This document shows positions 1-10,984 of a DNA stretch of 64,000 nt, one piece after another. The first letter of the stretch is position 1, and each line of letters starts with the position of its first letter. Source of the stretch: Scytalidium lignicola (taxonomy: Eukaryota; Ascomycota; Leotiomycetes); the NCBI GenBank assembly GCA_002812745.2, contig NCSJ02000010.1:124001-188000 (forward strand), in the 5' to 3' direction. The notes below the pieces were generated by a model. The model was given only the letters and a program-made list of their open reading frames with translations. It made no database searches and was not told the DNA's origin. Position numbers and translations under genes: made by a program.

Positions 1-886
1 GCCATTGGTTTCTAGGCGTTCCATTGTCGGCAATGGGGTTAGCCAGTGCAAGTGTGCCAATATGAAAAAACATTGTCGAAGGGACACCTCGCCGCTGAGA
101 TTAAGGAAAGGGCGTGACGGAATGTGTCGAGCATCATGGTAGATCACATCCGTGTGGTGAAGCTCCCATTGACCATTTACGTATTCGCTCTTCAAAAATA
201 CAGTCTGATCATAATTGGTGAGAAAACCGTATTTCATATGCAGGTCAAACATATACTTCGAAACCTGCCCTGTACGATCAAAGTCTATTAGCATGGCATG
301 ACACCTTCGACGGAAGATAGAAAAAGAGAAAGGATCTGCAGCTACAAGCTTACTACTGACCAATCATTTTTCTGAAGTATATCTTATCTCCTATGTCGAT
401 GTGGTTCTCAAGAGAATGATCCTCTACCCAGGGAACTTTGATTTCCCCCACAAACTGCAATGCTCCCTGCTCGTCTATTCCTACAGCGTCCGGTATCTTT
501 GTATAATTGTTTGCGGTACATTTGAAGTCTCCGAATGACAGTCCAATTTCTTGGGACTTGAAGACGGCGGTCATAATTTGACCAATGTTTTGCTGAAAAC
601 GGCCCTGAACACCATGTTCATCACCGACATGGACATGCTCAAAAGCTGTGTTCAACGGCTTGATTTCACCAACTGGTCGATGGGACAAGGTCGATCTGTG
701 TTTATTCCACTGGTTCTCATTAAATGACGCCATGACGTCTTCCTTGAAGTTGTCCCAAACTTCAAGAGGTCCGATGAAATTTATATCACGGATGCTACTG
801 TTCTCTGTGCTGCTTGGTCCGACTAAGAGATGGGGAAGTGGTTGCTGAACCAAGTCTTTTGCTTGTAGAGCTGTGCCGAATCCCAT
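1..886 (-). CDS. PD-(D/E)XK nuclease-like fungal protein, 3' end cut by window edge
   Basis: Start ATG at 886. Exon 1 is 361-886 and exon 2 runs from 269 down past the window edge. The intron 270-360 has donor GTCAGT, a CTAAT branch and acceptor ACAG; joining there reads FRKMIGQVSKYMFDLHMKYG without a break. Residues 132-150 show Pro-Asp, then Glu-x-Lys (IPDAVGID...GEIK), the PD-(D/E)XK arrangement of restriction-endonuclease folds, with Glu90 upstream as a possible extra catalytic acid. The part after the intron (YGFLTNYDQTVFLKSE) matches my recollection of large fungal families with this fold whose function is unknown. A decayed paralogue lies at 6090-7056. Next upstream on the same strand is a kinase-like gene. 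Fold assignment is from motifs only; DNA cleavage is not shown. Confidence 0.75.
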
Positions 887-1332
887 CTTTAACTAATTTT
901 AAAAAGTATGTTTCTTAAATTAAGAAGTGTACGGCAAAAGAAGCCCACAGGAACCAGTAACTGGAGACAATGTGCGTTGAGACCAGTCGAAGGTGAAGTG
1001 GTTGTTGTTTTGACAAAAATAGAGGTTGCTGAATAGTTGTTTTTGGAAGCACGCGTAGTCAGATAGTTGTCTATGTTGCCAACATGGTGATGGCGGCCTA
1101 GAGTGCCACTTCCCAAGTTGTCTAGCGTCTTCTATTGTATACTTTCTAATTCGGAGCCTGGTAAAACGTTAAACATTACTACTAATGTCTACGGTGAGGT
1201 TAAATTATTTGAGAAGTTTTGGACAAGTAATCAATTCTATTTCCTAATGGCTTATCAAAGCGAATAACTCTCAAAGGGAAACAGGATAGGTTCTCGTTGT
1301 GAACATCTCAATGGTAGACGCCTCGAAATCTA
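887..1332. other. Intergenic, 446 bp
   Basis: It lies between two minus-strand genes: promoter of the nuclease-like gene and 3' region of the kinase-like gene. The open frame at 889-1116 on the minus strand has no recognisable content. I see no RNA gene or repeat. Confidence 0.5.
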
Positions 1333-2296
1333 TTAAAATTTCCAGTCATCAGTTTTTCCATCCCAGTCAAACTTCCACCATTTACAGGATCTGGGTGCAA
1401 CTGCTAATCCCCATTGAACCAGTGTTGTGATCTTCCAGTTATCATCCTTGTGTACCGGATAGCAGTTTCTAAACCCAATGAAATATCTATAGATTATTAG
1501 TAAACAAACTTAATTTTGAAAGGAATATTTAAGAAAATAGCATAAATAAACAAATAAGGAGGAGTTATATACATCATCTTAGTATTGGAGTCCCACAGAA
1601 TGTTTTTTGCTCTAGGGCCTTCAGGATAAAAACCTAATTTCAAGAGTTGCCTGTCTCCATGTTAGTTCTATGCTAGATCAGTGGGTATTAATAAGAAAAA
1701 GGACTATGAACGCACTTGTATTCCTTCTCAAAGACTTTCCGGATCTCATTCCGCTCATTAGAGGAAAGACGCCAAAATTGAGCTTCTCCAAGGTTGTCAC
1801 CCAAGGGTACACCAGGTAGTATGTTCCATATAAGGTAGGTGATATAACCTCCTGGCACCAAGCCTTGGTCATCTTGTTTGTCTTCCTTGTACGCAAGCAG
1901 GATAGGTGTGATCTTAGAATGTCCATCAGTGAAAGATTTGAGTGCGTTAAGTTCTTCGTGAGCACGCGATGAGGCTTGCTGGGCTCTTTCCTGGGCTGAA
2001 TCAAATTCGGTGCCTTCATATGGAATTTGCATATAGATTCTCATGAATGCTTGCTCTGTTGGATTGGCCACATTATGACAGAGAAGTTTTGCCTGAGAGT
2101 AGCAAGGTTCGAAGCCGTCTTTAACTTCGCTTTCGTCCAGCTGGTGATATGTTTCAGAGAGTTTTCTCTCAATGATCCATTTGGACGGAGTAGGCAGGTT
2201 AAAACTGATCTCAGTTCCAGGGCCAACCAGGTGTTTACCGAAGAAGGTTCTCTGGTCAGCCATTTTAGAGACAATAGCTTTTAGCGGATTAGGCAA
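1333..2296 (-). CDS. Protein-kinase-like fungal hypothetical protein (270 aa)
   Basis: Three exons: 1716-2296, 1573-1650 and 1486-1333. Introns of 65 nt (GTGCGT...ACAG) and 86 nt (GTATAT...ATAG) keep the frame and give 270 residues. The middle of the protein (SKITPILLAYKEDKQDD, then VPGGYITYLIWNILPGVPLG) resembles the hinge region of kinase-like folds common in fungal accessory proteins. Exon 2 reads GFYPEGPRAKNILWDSNTK, where Asn-Ile-Leu-Trp-Asp stands where kinases have catalytic-loop Asn and metal-binding Asp. Exon 3 gives YFIGFRNC and a Trp-rich tail. No glycine-rich loop or HRD motif is evident, so activity is doubtful. The family is recognised by pattern only. Confidence 0.72.
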
Positions 2297-2475
2297 ACAA
2301 GTTAAGAAAACACGGCATTAGATTCGTGAAAAGTTGGATATAATTACAAACAAAAATCTGGCTAATAAATAATTACATCACAACCCAAGTTTTACCGAGC
2401 TTTATCCTTTGCTTGCTTTAAAAAAAAAATGAAAAAACTCCGCAAGTATCCGTTAATTCCATAAATCCATAAAAG

Positions 2476-4744
2476 TCATTCAGATATTACATTCTCCTCA
2501 GGTTGAACGCCAGGTTCAACATGTGCTCTCCACTGATCTACTCTCCCTCTGCCGGATTTCGGTCCTAGTCCCGCAAGGACTGAGGGTGGGGGAGATTGGG
2601 ACTCTCTTTTTGACGTTGATGTCGAGACCGATGCTGACGTTTGTTGTGACATAGATCGGCTTAAAGGGGCATATATGGCGGCTTCAGTCGCATAGTCTGT
2701 CCTAGTTCTTCTGTGGATTAATCTCTCTGCTGCTCGACCTGGCCGTGGATCAGTAATTGGGACTTCTCTCAACGTATGTCTTCTCACAATTGGACGCGCC
2801 GGAGCTGGTTCGCCGCGGATGGGATCAACTGCTGGAATTCGATCTCGTTGGCGCCCTGCTCTCATCGCAAAGTTGGCAGCAGCGGCAGCCTGGTTGAAGT
2901 TCCCTTCTAGGAGATTGTGGGCGACACGTATAAAGTCCTCATTCATGAAGTGGCCGGCTGCATTGCCAATACCGTGGATATCTCCAACTCCTCCTTGGTA
3001 GTCATCGTTGTGATCGTTGAGAGTCAGTCCTTGAAGACGGCGGGCGATAATTTCGTCCATCCGTTCTTGACGTCGTCGAAGACTGATTTCTTCATTATAA
3101 GTCTGTGGTCGGTTAGCTCTCCGACGTACACGAGCAGGTTGTTCAGCCTGCCCAGGGTTCCCAGGGCGTTGGCGTTCTATTCCAAATACTGGCTCGGGAA
3201 TTCGCATATGATTTAGGCGATCTTGCTCCGCTGCATCATAATTGAACCAAGGACAGTTGCATGATTTCCATTTCAGACCACAAATCATACAAAATTCAGC
3301 CGTGCAGCGACTATTTTGAAGTTAGCAAAACCTGTTAGTATAGATAGTAAGGGACCTACCAAGTCATATGATTACAGCCTTCCTTCAACTCTACCATGGC
3401 CCTACAATTGTAGCATCGCTGCCAGCCTGCCTCTTTAGCAGTTTCAAGGAGTTTGTTTGTTTCCTCATCCTTAGGACAATCCTTAGCACCATGCCATTTC
3501 TGATTACACAAACAGCAAACTTTAGTCTTGCATCGACTGCATTTCCCATATTTGCGTCCGTTTTCAGTGTGGATGTTCTGGGGTTTGATCCATTCTCCAC
3601 AACGCCGGGAGGGGCAGTAGATTCGATTTTTGGTAGTATATTCAGCAAATTTTTTGTTCCAGGTCCTCTTGAAATCCGTATCAAATAATCGTTCGACATG
3701 CTTCAGAGGAATATGGGCACTCGTACAGCACTTCGGTGGCATATGCTGCGGATCCTGCACTGATAACCTAAAAATCCGTTTTAAGCATGAATGACACATC
3801 CGATGACCACATTTTAGTTTGGCGGATTTATGAAGCGGGATATCGTCAGACATGCAAACCAAGCATTCCACCCTAATAAAACAGTTAGTCTGGTTAAATT
3901 GCCAGGTTGAACTAGGGGGATATTACAGTCTCGGGGGCTCTTCAGGATGAGTGGGTAGAGTGGAGCTAAAAAGACTTCCTAAAATGGAGGATCGCCTGCC
4001 AGCAGTGGTAGCACCTGATATACTTGCACTTTCTTTCGTATGCATCTTGTAGGGTGTTTTGTGAGATGACCCTGTAGAACTACTCCTCTTCAGACTCGAT
4101 TTAGTATCTACAGCCAAATCTTTTGAGGAGGACCTCTCTCGTCTTGGTTCATCGACAGACTTTCTTCGTGATGTATGAGCCTTGTCTCTATGGATGCTTC
4201 TATCACTACCTTTAGAGCCAACAGCACCATGCTGATGCCTGTGTGAACCATGTTTGGCGATCCTGGCTCTATCCTCAGCCTTGTGTCTAGCGTGTCGTGT
4301 TTGCACGCTTACACCATCTGGATTGCCAGACTCCCTATCCCGGGTCACTTTTCTGGACTCTAATATAGCGTTTCTGGTAGTCTCTGGTTTGTCTTTGGAC
4401 TCCTCATCGGCATGATCATTGCTTGACCGTTGGTCGTTCGTTGCAGAGCTCTTGTGACTTCGATGATGACTTTTCTTCCGATTTTCACTCGATGGAGGTT
4501 TCGGTTGCGACTCTTTCGAACGGGAGTGTGAGGTCATTGTTGAACTCACTGTAGAGCTGCGAGCCAGCACTGAATCGTCGAGCTTTTCTATGCGAAGTCT
4601 TCGAAGCTCTGCAATATCTAGCTCAGGTCTGGCGACATGCTCGCCACGAGCACTGGATTGCCGCCGACCTCTTGGTTCGCTGTGGGACCTTCTTCTTCTT
4701 CGCCTCACTCGATGGCTGCCACCTGCCCCACTAGAATCTGCCAT
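2476..4744 (-). CDS. RBR (RING-IBR-RING) E3 ubiquitin ligase, 721 aa
   Basis: Three exons: 3927-4744, 3360-3872 and 2476-3310, total 2166 nt. Donor GTAATA and acceptor TTAG join exons 1 and 2 at PPRL|VECLVC; donor GTAGGT and acceptor ATAG join exons 2 and 3 at HMTC|RCTAEF. The N-terminal 270 residues are Ser/Arg-rich and probably disordered. RING1 begins at about residue 274 (ECLVCMSDD...CGHRMCHSC), followed by the IBR cysteine/histidine set (CPSRRCGEW...CSRCKTKVC) and RING2 (CYNCRAMVELKEGCNHMTC), whose Cys in GCNHMTC is the expected ubiquitin-accepting cysteine. The C-terminal 250 residues carry an Arg-rich stretch. RBR ligases pass ubiquitin through a Cys thioester; the substrate here is unknown. 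Confidence 0.9.
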
Positions 4745-6089
4745 TTTGACATTCGAAACCCGACAGCCTCAAACGTTGGGCAGATAGAGGATGATTTGTG
4801 AATGCTTATTTGTAGCGTGACATATGTTCGCATCGGATAGGATATTTCTGTGCGCCCCAAAGCTACGATTGGTAACCTTTCTTTCCCCACCACCGCATAT
4901 GCGAGTATAGTGGATGCAGGAAAGGCAGACCCTTAAAACGACCCAGCAGTTAAGCAAACTAGTGGTTTTACCAAGAGCCTTAAATAAGGCTTCCTTGCAT
5001 TTGGAGATATTTTGATTCTAAAATTCGTATGCTATTAAGGAGGGACTTTGGTATCGATATGTCGACAGATCAGATATTGCAGAGGTGGAGGTCATGTCAA
5101 GGACCCTGGCAGCAGCTAAGGGAGGCTGGGTCCCGAGACCCACTTCCACGTCACTGGCAGACTGGTCCCTGACCGGATAAACTATTGTCCTTAACCCTCC
5201 ACCACAAGTATTCTGCCCTGTTTCCAGCCTCCCTAAAAAGACACACGAATATTCAATTATCTGATTTGTTTGGTAAATTAAGAAATGGCTGTGCTAATAC
5301 TGTACAACAATCTGGCCAATCATACGTTTAGAAGTCACGCAATTTCATTAACGCTGCTCTAGGAAATCAAAAGGAATGATCACACAAAAGAGGACAAGCG
5401 CCTAGTTGAGCATATTGTGTAACTAAGTAATGCTGCCTGAAGTATTTACTATTGCAGGCAGTTTACGACAGGTTCTCTATTTAACATGGACGTGAATCCG
5501 TATTCAGAGTCTATGTTAGTCCCATAGTCTAAAAACTAGGACGCTTGAGCATGTGCTGTCGCCTGCTCAGTCTAATAAGCTGAACATAAATAATTGACAG
5601 TGAGGTTAGCTTTAAGTCCTCTTTGGAGGCCACATACATTTATTCAATGGTGTACTGCTCCATCTTTGCTGTTACGCTTTACCGTTTCTAACGTCAAAAT
5701 AATCGTACGTTCTTTAGATAGGATGTGTTCTCTATTTATTTCGTGTCTTACACATTCCTCAAACCCTCTCAGTTCTTGAGATATATTTCCATGCTTATTA
5801 TTGAGTCCATGAGCACGGGAAAACTCTTTTATCATTATCTTCTATCACTGTACTACTGCGTCTACTCTCAATACCATCCACATTCTGTCTCTGAATTCTT
5901 CTAATCCTGATTCGTAATTCTGCTTGCTCGCGAAATTCTGTATCCTTAAGGACACAACTGTCCAGCACTGGTTGACTCTAGCATGTCAGTAAATGTGGGC
6001 CTATTCGCAATCCGAAATAAACAAAGTAACAGCAGACTGAGTAAATTCTGTTCTTACTCACACGAGTTATTCTCTCACTCACTAGTCCA
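4745..6089. other. Intergenic, 1.3 kb
   Basis: Promoter side of the RBR gene (near 4745) and 3' flank of the decayed nuclease-like copy. A short palindrome GGGTCCCGAGACCC occurs near 5130. No coding content is recognised on either strand. Confidence 0.45.
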
Positions 6090-7056
6090 CAGGCAATGTA
6101 TTGTCTGCCACAGAATTTGCCATCGCAAGCTGCCTAATATGCCAAAAGCATTACCACAGGGGAAACCTTGCCATTCACGTCAGTGGGTGGTGGTCTAGCA
6201 TGCGAGGCATTGTGATAGATTATATCCGTATATGCGATTCCCCAAACATCATTTCTATTCTCTTGTTTTTAGATAATGGTTTGGTTATATGCAGGTATGC
6301 ATATATTTACTAATTTAACCTATGCGCTCAAAGTCTATTAGTATGTGTGCTACCGTTGACCTAAGATATGAAATATTAAGAGGTTGCTGTTAGAAGTTTA
6401 ACACTGATCTAGTACTTTTCGAAACTGTTTGTCATTTGCTATGACGTTGTGAAGATAGTGTGCTTTCACCCATGGGATTTTCAGCTCCCCTATGAATTTT
6501 AACCCTCCGCCGGTGTCTATGGCCATGACAGCAACCTATGAGTTGGGTCGAGAATCGTGTACTCCTCCTATCCGTGGTGTTCCATAGGACAGTTAGAACT
6601 GTTTCTGGTACCTTCTCATAGTTCGCCGGGATGCATTTTGAATCTTCAAAAGCTAGATCAATTCTTTGCGACTCGAATATCGATTTCATTATCTGACTGA
6701 TGTGTTGTTTGAATCGTCCTTGCATCCCATTCTCGTCTCCTACATGGACCTGCTCGATCGCCGTATAGTAGGCTCCCAAAGCGCCACATGGTCGGTGTGC
6801 CAAGGTATGGTGGTGTCTCTGCCAGTTGTGTTGGTCAAAAGACGCCATAACCTCTCTTTCGAAGTCAACCCAGACATTCAGTGGTGCAAGGAAGTCAATA
6901 TTATGGATCGCACTGCTTGTTGTATAGCTAGGCCTATCACTAGATCTGACAGTGGATCTTGGCTCCACAGTCCGATTTCCAAGCTCGGCCTGTGGTCTAT
7001 AAGTAGACGCATGGAAGCAGGAGCTCTTTTGCTCTCTGAGCTCTCCCGGTTCCCAT
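6090..7056 (-). pseudogene. Decayed paralogue of the PD-(D/E)XK gene at 1-886
   Basis: The remnant starts with MGTGRAQRAKELLL (ATG 7056-7054) then meets a stop, corresponding to MGFGTALQAKDLV of the intact copy. After a frame change it reads NIDFLAPLNVWVDFEREVMA, EQVHVGDENGMQGRFKQ and FEDSKCIPANYEKVPE, then shifts again to GLKFIGELKIPWVKAHYL. The PD motif is PE here, while GELK keeps the Glu-x-Lys. The intron and a second-exon trace with stops (ISKYMHT) follow at about 6300-6360, and weak similarity to the exon 2 segment around VIYHDARH and beyond runs to about 6090. At least two frameshifts and several stops make it non-functional. Confidence 0.8.
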
Positions 7057-8005
7057 TTTGGCAGATTTGTAGTATATAGTTATGATGGTGAAGTGTAATT
7101 AACAGAAACTATAGATTTTAATAAACAGAAGCCTCTTTGAAATATGTCGAGTCGAGACAAAGAGGTTGCTGCTGTCAGTGACAAAACTGACGAGGTTCGG
7201 TGGTTGTTTGAGTGTACTAGCAGATAGCTGTGTACGCTACTAGTAAGGGACAGTAGTGTACAGAACCATTTTCCAAAAGCGAAATGACCTGGCATTGACC
7301 AATCTGTTAAATGGTATACCTTATAATTCATCGTCTAATAAAACATCATGTTCCATAACTGATTTTCATTCAATATTCTCCTGAATTAAATACAGTGGGT
7401 GGACATAAGTCTGAGTGAATGACCATTTTTACACCAAAATTTACTACAACTTACTTATAGTTATATATTGCAAAATATTTCTATGAAACTCTATGATTAA
7501 AATATACATTTACATTAATTCGAGTAATCAATTTAACATATACTGATCAGACCTTTTTTAAATTAACTGATTGAAAGATTTATAAGAGTAAAGAAAAGAC
7601 TACAAGAAGAGAGTGGAGAATCAAGAGATTAAGAGAAGGAAAGGTTCTGGAGTTTGGTATCTTCTAACCATGGTTCTCCTCCCCCCCCACACCTTTAGAT
7701 GGCCATGTCGGTGTTACTGTACCGTAATGTTCGTACTAGTGCTGATGAGGTGGTGGGGTTCATGGGAAACAACGCCGAGATCTGGGTTTGGTGGCTTGGA
7801 GGCTCTCCTGTTTATGGCAGAACTAAAACCGAACACGGAACGAGGCTGATTGCTTGGTTTTCAGTGTGTTGGTGGCAGCGATTGAAGTGATTGGGTCATG
7901 GAAGATAAGATGTAATTAATAGAAGTGTGAGATGGTTGATACTTAGGATCTCCGAAGTACATATAGTAGGATTGCTCTCGATCATGGATATCCCAGGAAA
8001 CTTTT
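7057..8005. other. Intergenic, AT-rich
   Basis: The stretch 7330-7610 is strongly AT-rich. A run of C occurs near 7680. Short open frames at 7613-7890 (+) show no recognisable product. No RNA gene seen. Confidence 0.45.
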
Positions 8006-8410
8006 CTAGAGCCTGTCTAGAGTAGTCACAGTGAGATGATTATCCTTGAAATCAAAATCGCCGTAGATCTTAGTTGTCGGGATGTCGTGGGTGAAAATGC
8101 ACCTGCCACTCTGGTCGTCTAAAGTGAGTTCGTGAGTGAGGGCGAGTAAGTGGGTTGGATTCAAAACAGACGTCCATTCGCTTACCCGGGGCACTGGCTC
8201 CTACTACTGCCAAGGGCGCCATTCTCTCCACACCCGCCTTGCCAGTCTTGGCCACGTAAGCGGCTACTCGGCTCCATATTGGCCTGACAGCCTCAACTGT
8301 AATCCGCTGGATCGGTTCTTCTTCCCCAATCTTTATGAATTATGCATTTGCTTGATCTCGGGCTATCTTTCCGAATGCAACGTTTGGGAAACGGCCGAAG
8401 TCTGTCCAGC
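8006..8410 (-). pseudogene. Unidentified spliced coding remnant (3' end of a gene)
   Basis: On the minus strand the text VEAVRPIWSRVAAYVAKTGK, ending GASAPG, is followed by a clean intron (8119-8185, donor GTAAGC, acceptor TTTAG, 67 nt). It then reads DDQSGRCIFTHDIPTTKIYG and ends TTLDRL and stop at 8006. The intron phase fits exactly. Upstream, DFGRFPNVAFGKIARDQANA also looks coding but runs into TAA at 8342-8340, and no start or further exons are seen. I do not recognise the family. It may be a truncated gene or the end of a gene with an upstream intron I could not place. Confidence 0.45.
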
Positions 8411-9205
8411 AAAGCAAGGATCCCAAGAGGCACGACCACCTAGGTTGGCCTGGCTAGTTGGTATAAAGTAGCACGAGTGGATTCTGGGGTTACGTGGAGA
8501 GATGGGGGGAACAGGCCTGTTCTCGGCGGGCGTAAGCTGTGCCACGGGGATGGACGAGGATTTATATCGAAATGCTGCCGTGTGTCCCGTCCTTCTCCAA
8601 CCAGAAACACTTCTCTGCTCGATTACCCATATTCAGCCTGTCCTGTCGTTGGACGAGTGTCCAATGACATCTTTCCTGATCGGGGTAGTACCCATTTCAA
8701 GCTTCACTAAGCGCCGTTAAGCTTTTCATGCGATTCGATGCTCAGATTTTCATACTCGTATTTTCCAGGTTGTAATATGTGAGATCCCATACCACCTGGC
8801 ATCCCTCGGTCATTTCCATACCAATATGAACCTTCAAAAGGCCCGAATATGGGGAGGCTTGGTGGGCAAGCAATACACTGCAATAGGAACGTGAGTGTTC
8901 CATGGGAAATTCTTCTCGATGGCGTTTCCTCCTCTGCTAGGGTAGTTGGTACTGTACTGTACCTAAGGATGAGTTGGAACAAAATAGATGAGAGAGAAGT
9001 TTCTCAGTGATCTATCCAGAGAACCCATTAATACTGCAGATCTCTCACCTCTTTCCGAGACTTTCTTCCAGGACTTCTTAGATCCACAAAGGGCAAGTGA
9101 GAACGCTCTCCTATTCTCAGCTCACGGGGTTGCCTTACATCCTACAACACCAAACTTTATCATCAACACCGCGATTCAACACTGTGCTTCAACCACATCT
9201 CCAAG
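8411..9205. other. Promoter region of the sugar transporter
   Basis: About 800 bp upstream of the transporter ATG. A minus-strand open frame at 8707-8982 contains a protein-like stretch (GSYWYGNDRGMPGGMGSH) but is not identifiable. Short pyrimidine-rich tracts precede the ATG. Confidence 0.4.
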
Positions 9206-10984
9206 ATGGTTGCCAAAGCATACGCTGCACCCGCCAGTCAGTCGGTGGTGGGACGTACAAACGCAGTCAAACGACATGGCATCATTGGTATGTTGCAAAA
9301 TCCGTATGTCTTCTTGACATGCCTCTTTGCCTCGCTGGGTTGTATGATGTATGGGTACGACCAAGGAGTGATGGGCTCTATTCTCGTCATGGAAAACTTC
9401 CAAGCGCACTTCCCCAGTCTCACAGGATCTACTATCCAGGGCTGGCTTGTCTCTGCTCTTGAGCTTGGTGCTTGGGCTGGTGCGCTCTTCAATGGATACC
9501 TAGCCGACAAGATATCGCGAAAGTACAGCATGATGGTGGCTGTCATCATCTTCACACTCGGGACTGGCCTACAGACTGGTGCACAGAATCCTGCTATGCT
9601 GTTTGCGGGACGAGTCATCGGTGGTATTGGAATCGGAATGTTTAGTATGGTCATTCCCCTCTATCAAGCTGAAATTGCGCCACCAGAACTCCGTGGTTCC
9701 CTCGTCAGTCTTCAACAGCTCTCAATTACAATTGGCACAACACTTGCCTTCTGGCTCGACTACGGTCTCCACTTTGTTGGTGGTTCAGACTGCGACCCTG
9801 CCGGTGTTCCAAATAATGGGTTTAATGCTGATGGCACGTTCAATGCGACTCTGTCACATGGACACACCTGTCTCGGTGAAAAGACTGTTTCATGGCGGCT
9901 GCCTCTTGCTCTTCAGCTCATCCCTGCCTGGATTTTGTTCTTCGGCATGTTTTTCCTCCCATTCTCTCCAAGATGGTTGATGATGAAGCACAAAGACGAA
10001 GCATGCATCGACGCACTATCCAAGCTTCGCCGTCTTGCTCCTGAAGATGCACTCCTCCGCGCGGAATATCTCGAAATCAAGGCTGCAGTTCTCTTCGATG
10101 AAGAAACAGAAGCTGAATACAATGCCAACCACAAGTTAGGAACCTGGCTTGTTTTGCTCTCACCAAATATGTTCAAGCGTCTCACGATAGGATGCTGGAT
10201 CATGATCTTCCAACAGTTTACAGGTATCAACGCCGTGTTGTACTACGCTCCTCAAATCTTTCAGACCTTTGGATTCACCTCGGTTACGACAGACTTGCTG
10301 GCCACTGGTGTCACAGGGTGTTTTCAGATCGTCTTTACACTCCCTTCGGTCTTCTTCCTCGACAACTTCGGCCGAAAAACGTTCTTGATTGTTGGTGCTG
10401 TAGGCATGACCATCTGCCATGTCCTCGTCGCTGCCATCGATGGCTCCTTTGAATCTGACTGGACAAACCATACCAATGCGGGATGGGCATCTATAGCATT
10501 TATCTGGCTCTTCGCCGTCAATTTTGCTTACTCATGGGGTCCTGTTGCCTGGGTCTTGACTCAAGAACTCTTCCCGAACTCCATGCGTTCTCGCGGTGTT
10601 AGTATCGTGGCTAGTACGAACTGGATGTTCAACTTCATTATCGGATTGACTACTAGAGATATGCTTAACAGCATGAAGTATGGTACATACATTTTCTTCG
10701 CGGCGTTCTGTGCTGGGGGTGGAATATTTGTTTGGTTGCTAGTGCCCGAGACCAAGAACAAGACTCTCGAGGAACTCGATGTCTACTTTGGTGGAGATGA
10801 TAGCAGCATTGCAGCTGCTGATAGAGAGCGAATGAGGAGAATTGAGGAGAGCTTGGGCATTGCTGGTGTTGAGACCGTGGAAGATTTGAAGATTGAGAGA
10901 GTGGCGGGTGATTCCGAGCATTCTGAGGGTGAGAAGGGAGGTGAGCGGACCGAGGCACCGGAGGTCCCTCCTGTGCAGGTTTAG
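9206..10984 (+). CDS. MFS sugar-porter (hexose-type) transporter, 592 aa, intronless
   Basis: A single exon with ATG in good context (CCAAGATGG). The protein has the layout of the MFS sugar porter family: N-terminal helix 1 with YGYDQGVMGSI, GRVIGGIGIGMFSMVIPLY followed by EIAPPELRG (family motif around helices 4-5), SPRWL at the end of the first half, QQFTGINAVLYYAPQIF in helix 7, a DNFGRK loop, and PETKNKTLEELD after helix 12. The C-terminal 60 residues are charged and cytosolic. Length is slightly above the usual 500-570 residues. It should sit in the plasma membrane and take up a sugar or related polyol; the substrate cannot be told from sequence. No intron is needed. Confidence 0.93.
   Translation: MVAKAYAAPASQSVVGRTNAVKRHGIIGMLQNPYVFLTCLFASLGCMMYGYDQGVMGSILVMENFQAHFPSLTGSTIQGWLVSALELGAWAGALFNGYLADKISRKYSMMVAVIIFTLGTGLQTGAQNPAMLFAGRVIGGIGIGMFSMVIPLYQAEIAPPELRGSLVSLQQLSITIGTTLAFWLDYGLHFVGGSDCDPAGVPNNGFNADGTFNATLSHGHTCLGEKTVSWRLPLALQLIPAWILFFGMFFLPFSPRWLMMKHKDEACIDALSKLRRLAPEDALLRAEYLEIKAAVLFDEETEAEYNANHKLGTWLVLLSPNMFKRLTIGCWIMIFQQFTGINAVLYYAPQIFQTFGFTSVTTDLLATGVTGCFQIVFTLPSVFFLDNFGRKTFLIVGAVGMTICHVLVAAIDGSFESDWTNHTNAGWASIAFIWLFAVNFAYSWGPVAWVLTQELFPNSMRSRGVSIVASTNWMFNFIIGLTTRDMLNSMKYGTYIFFAAFCAGGGIFVWLLVPETKNKTLEELDVYFGGDDSSIAAADRERMRRIEESLGIAGVETVEDLKIERVAGDSEHSEGEKGGERTEAPEVPPVQV

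Noticed and set aside
6090..7056. Repeat-induced point mutation as cause of decay of the nuclease-like copy
   Set aside because: Alignment by eye shows indels as well as substitutions, and no clear C-to-T bias could be measured without computation.
8707..8982. 91-aa minus-strand ORF with a GSYWYGNDRGMPGGMGSH stretch
   Set aside because: No partner exon, domain or family found; kept only as a note within the transporter promoter.
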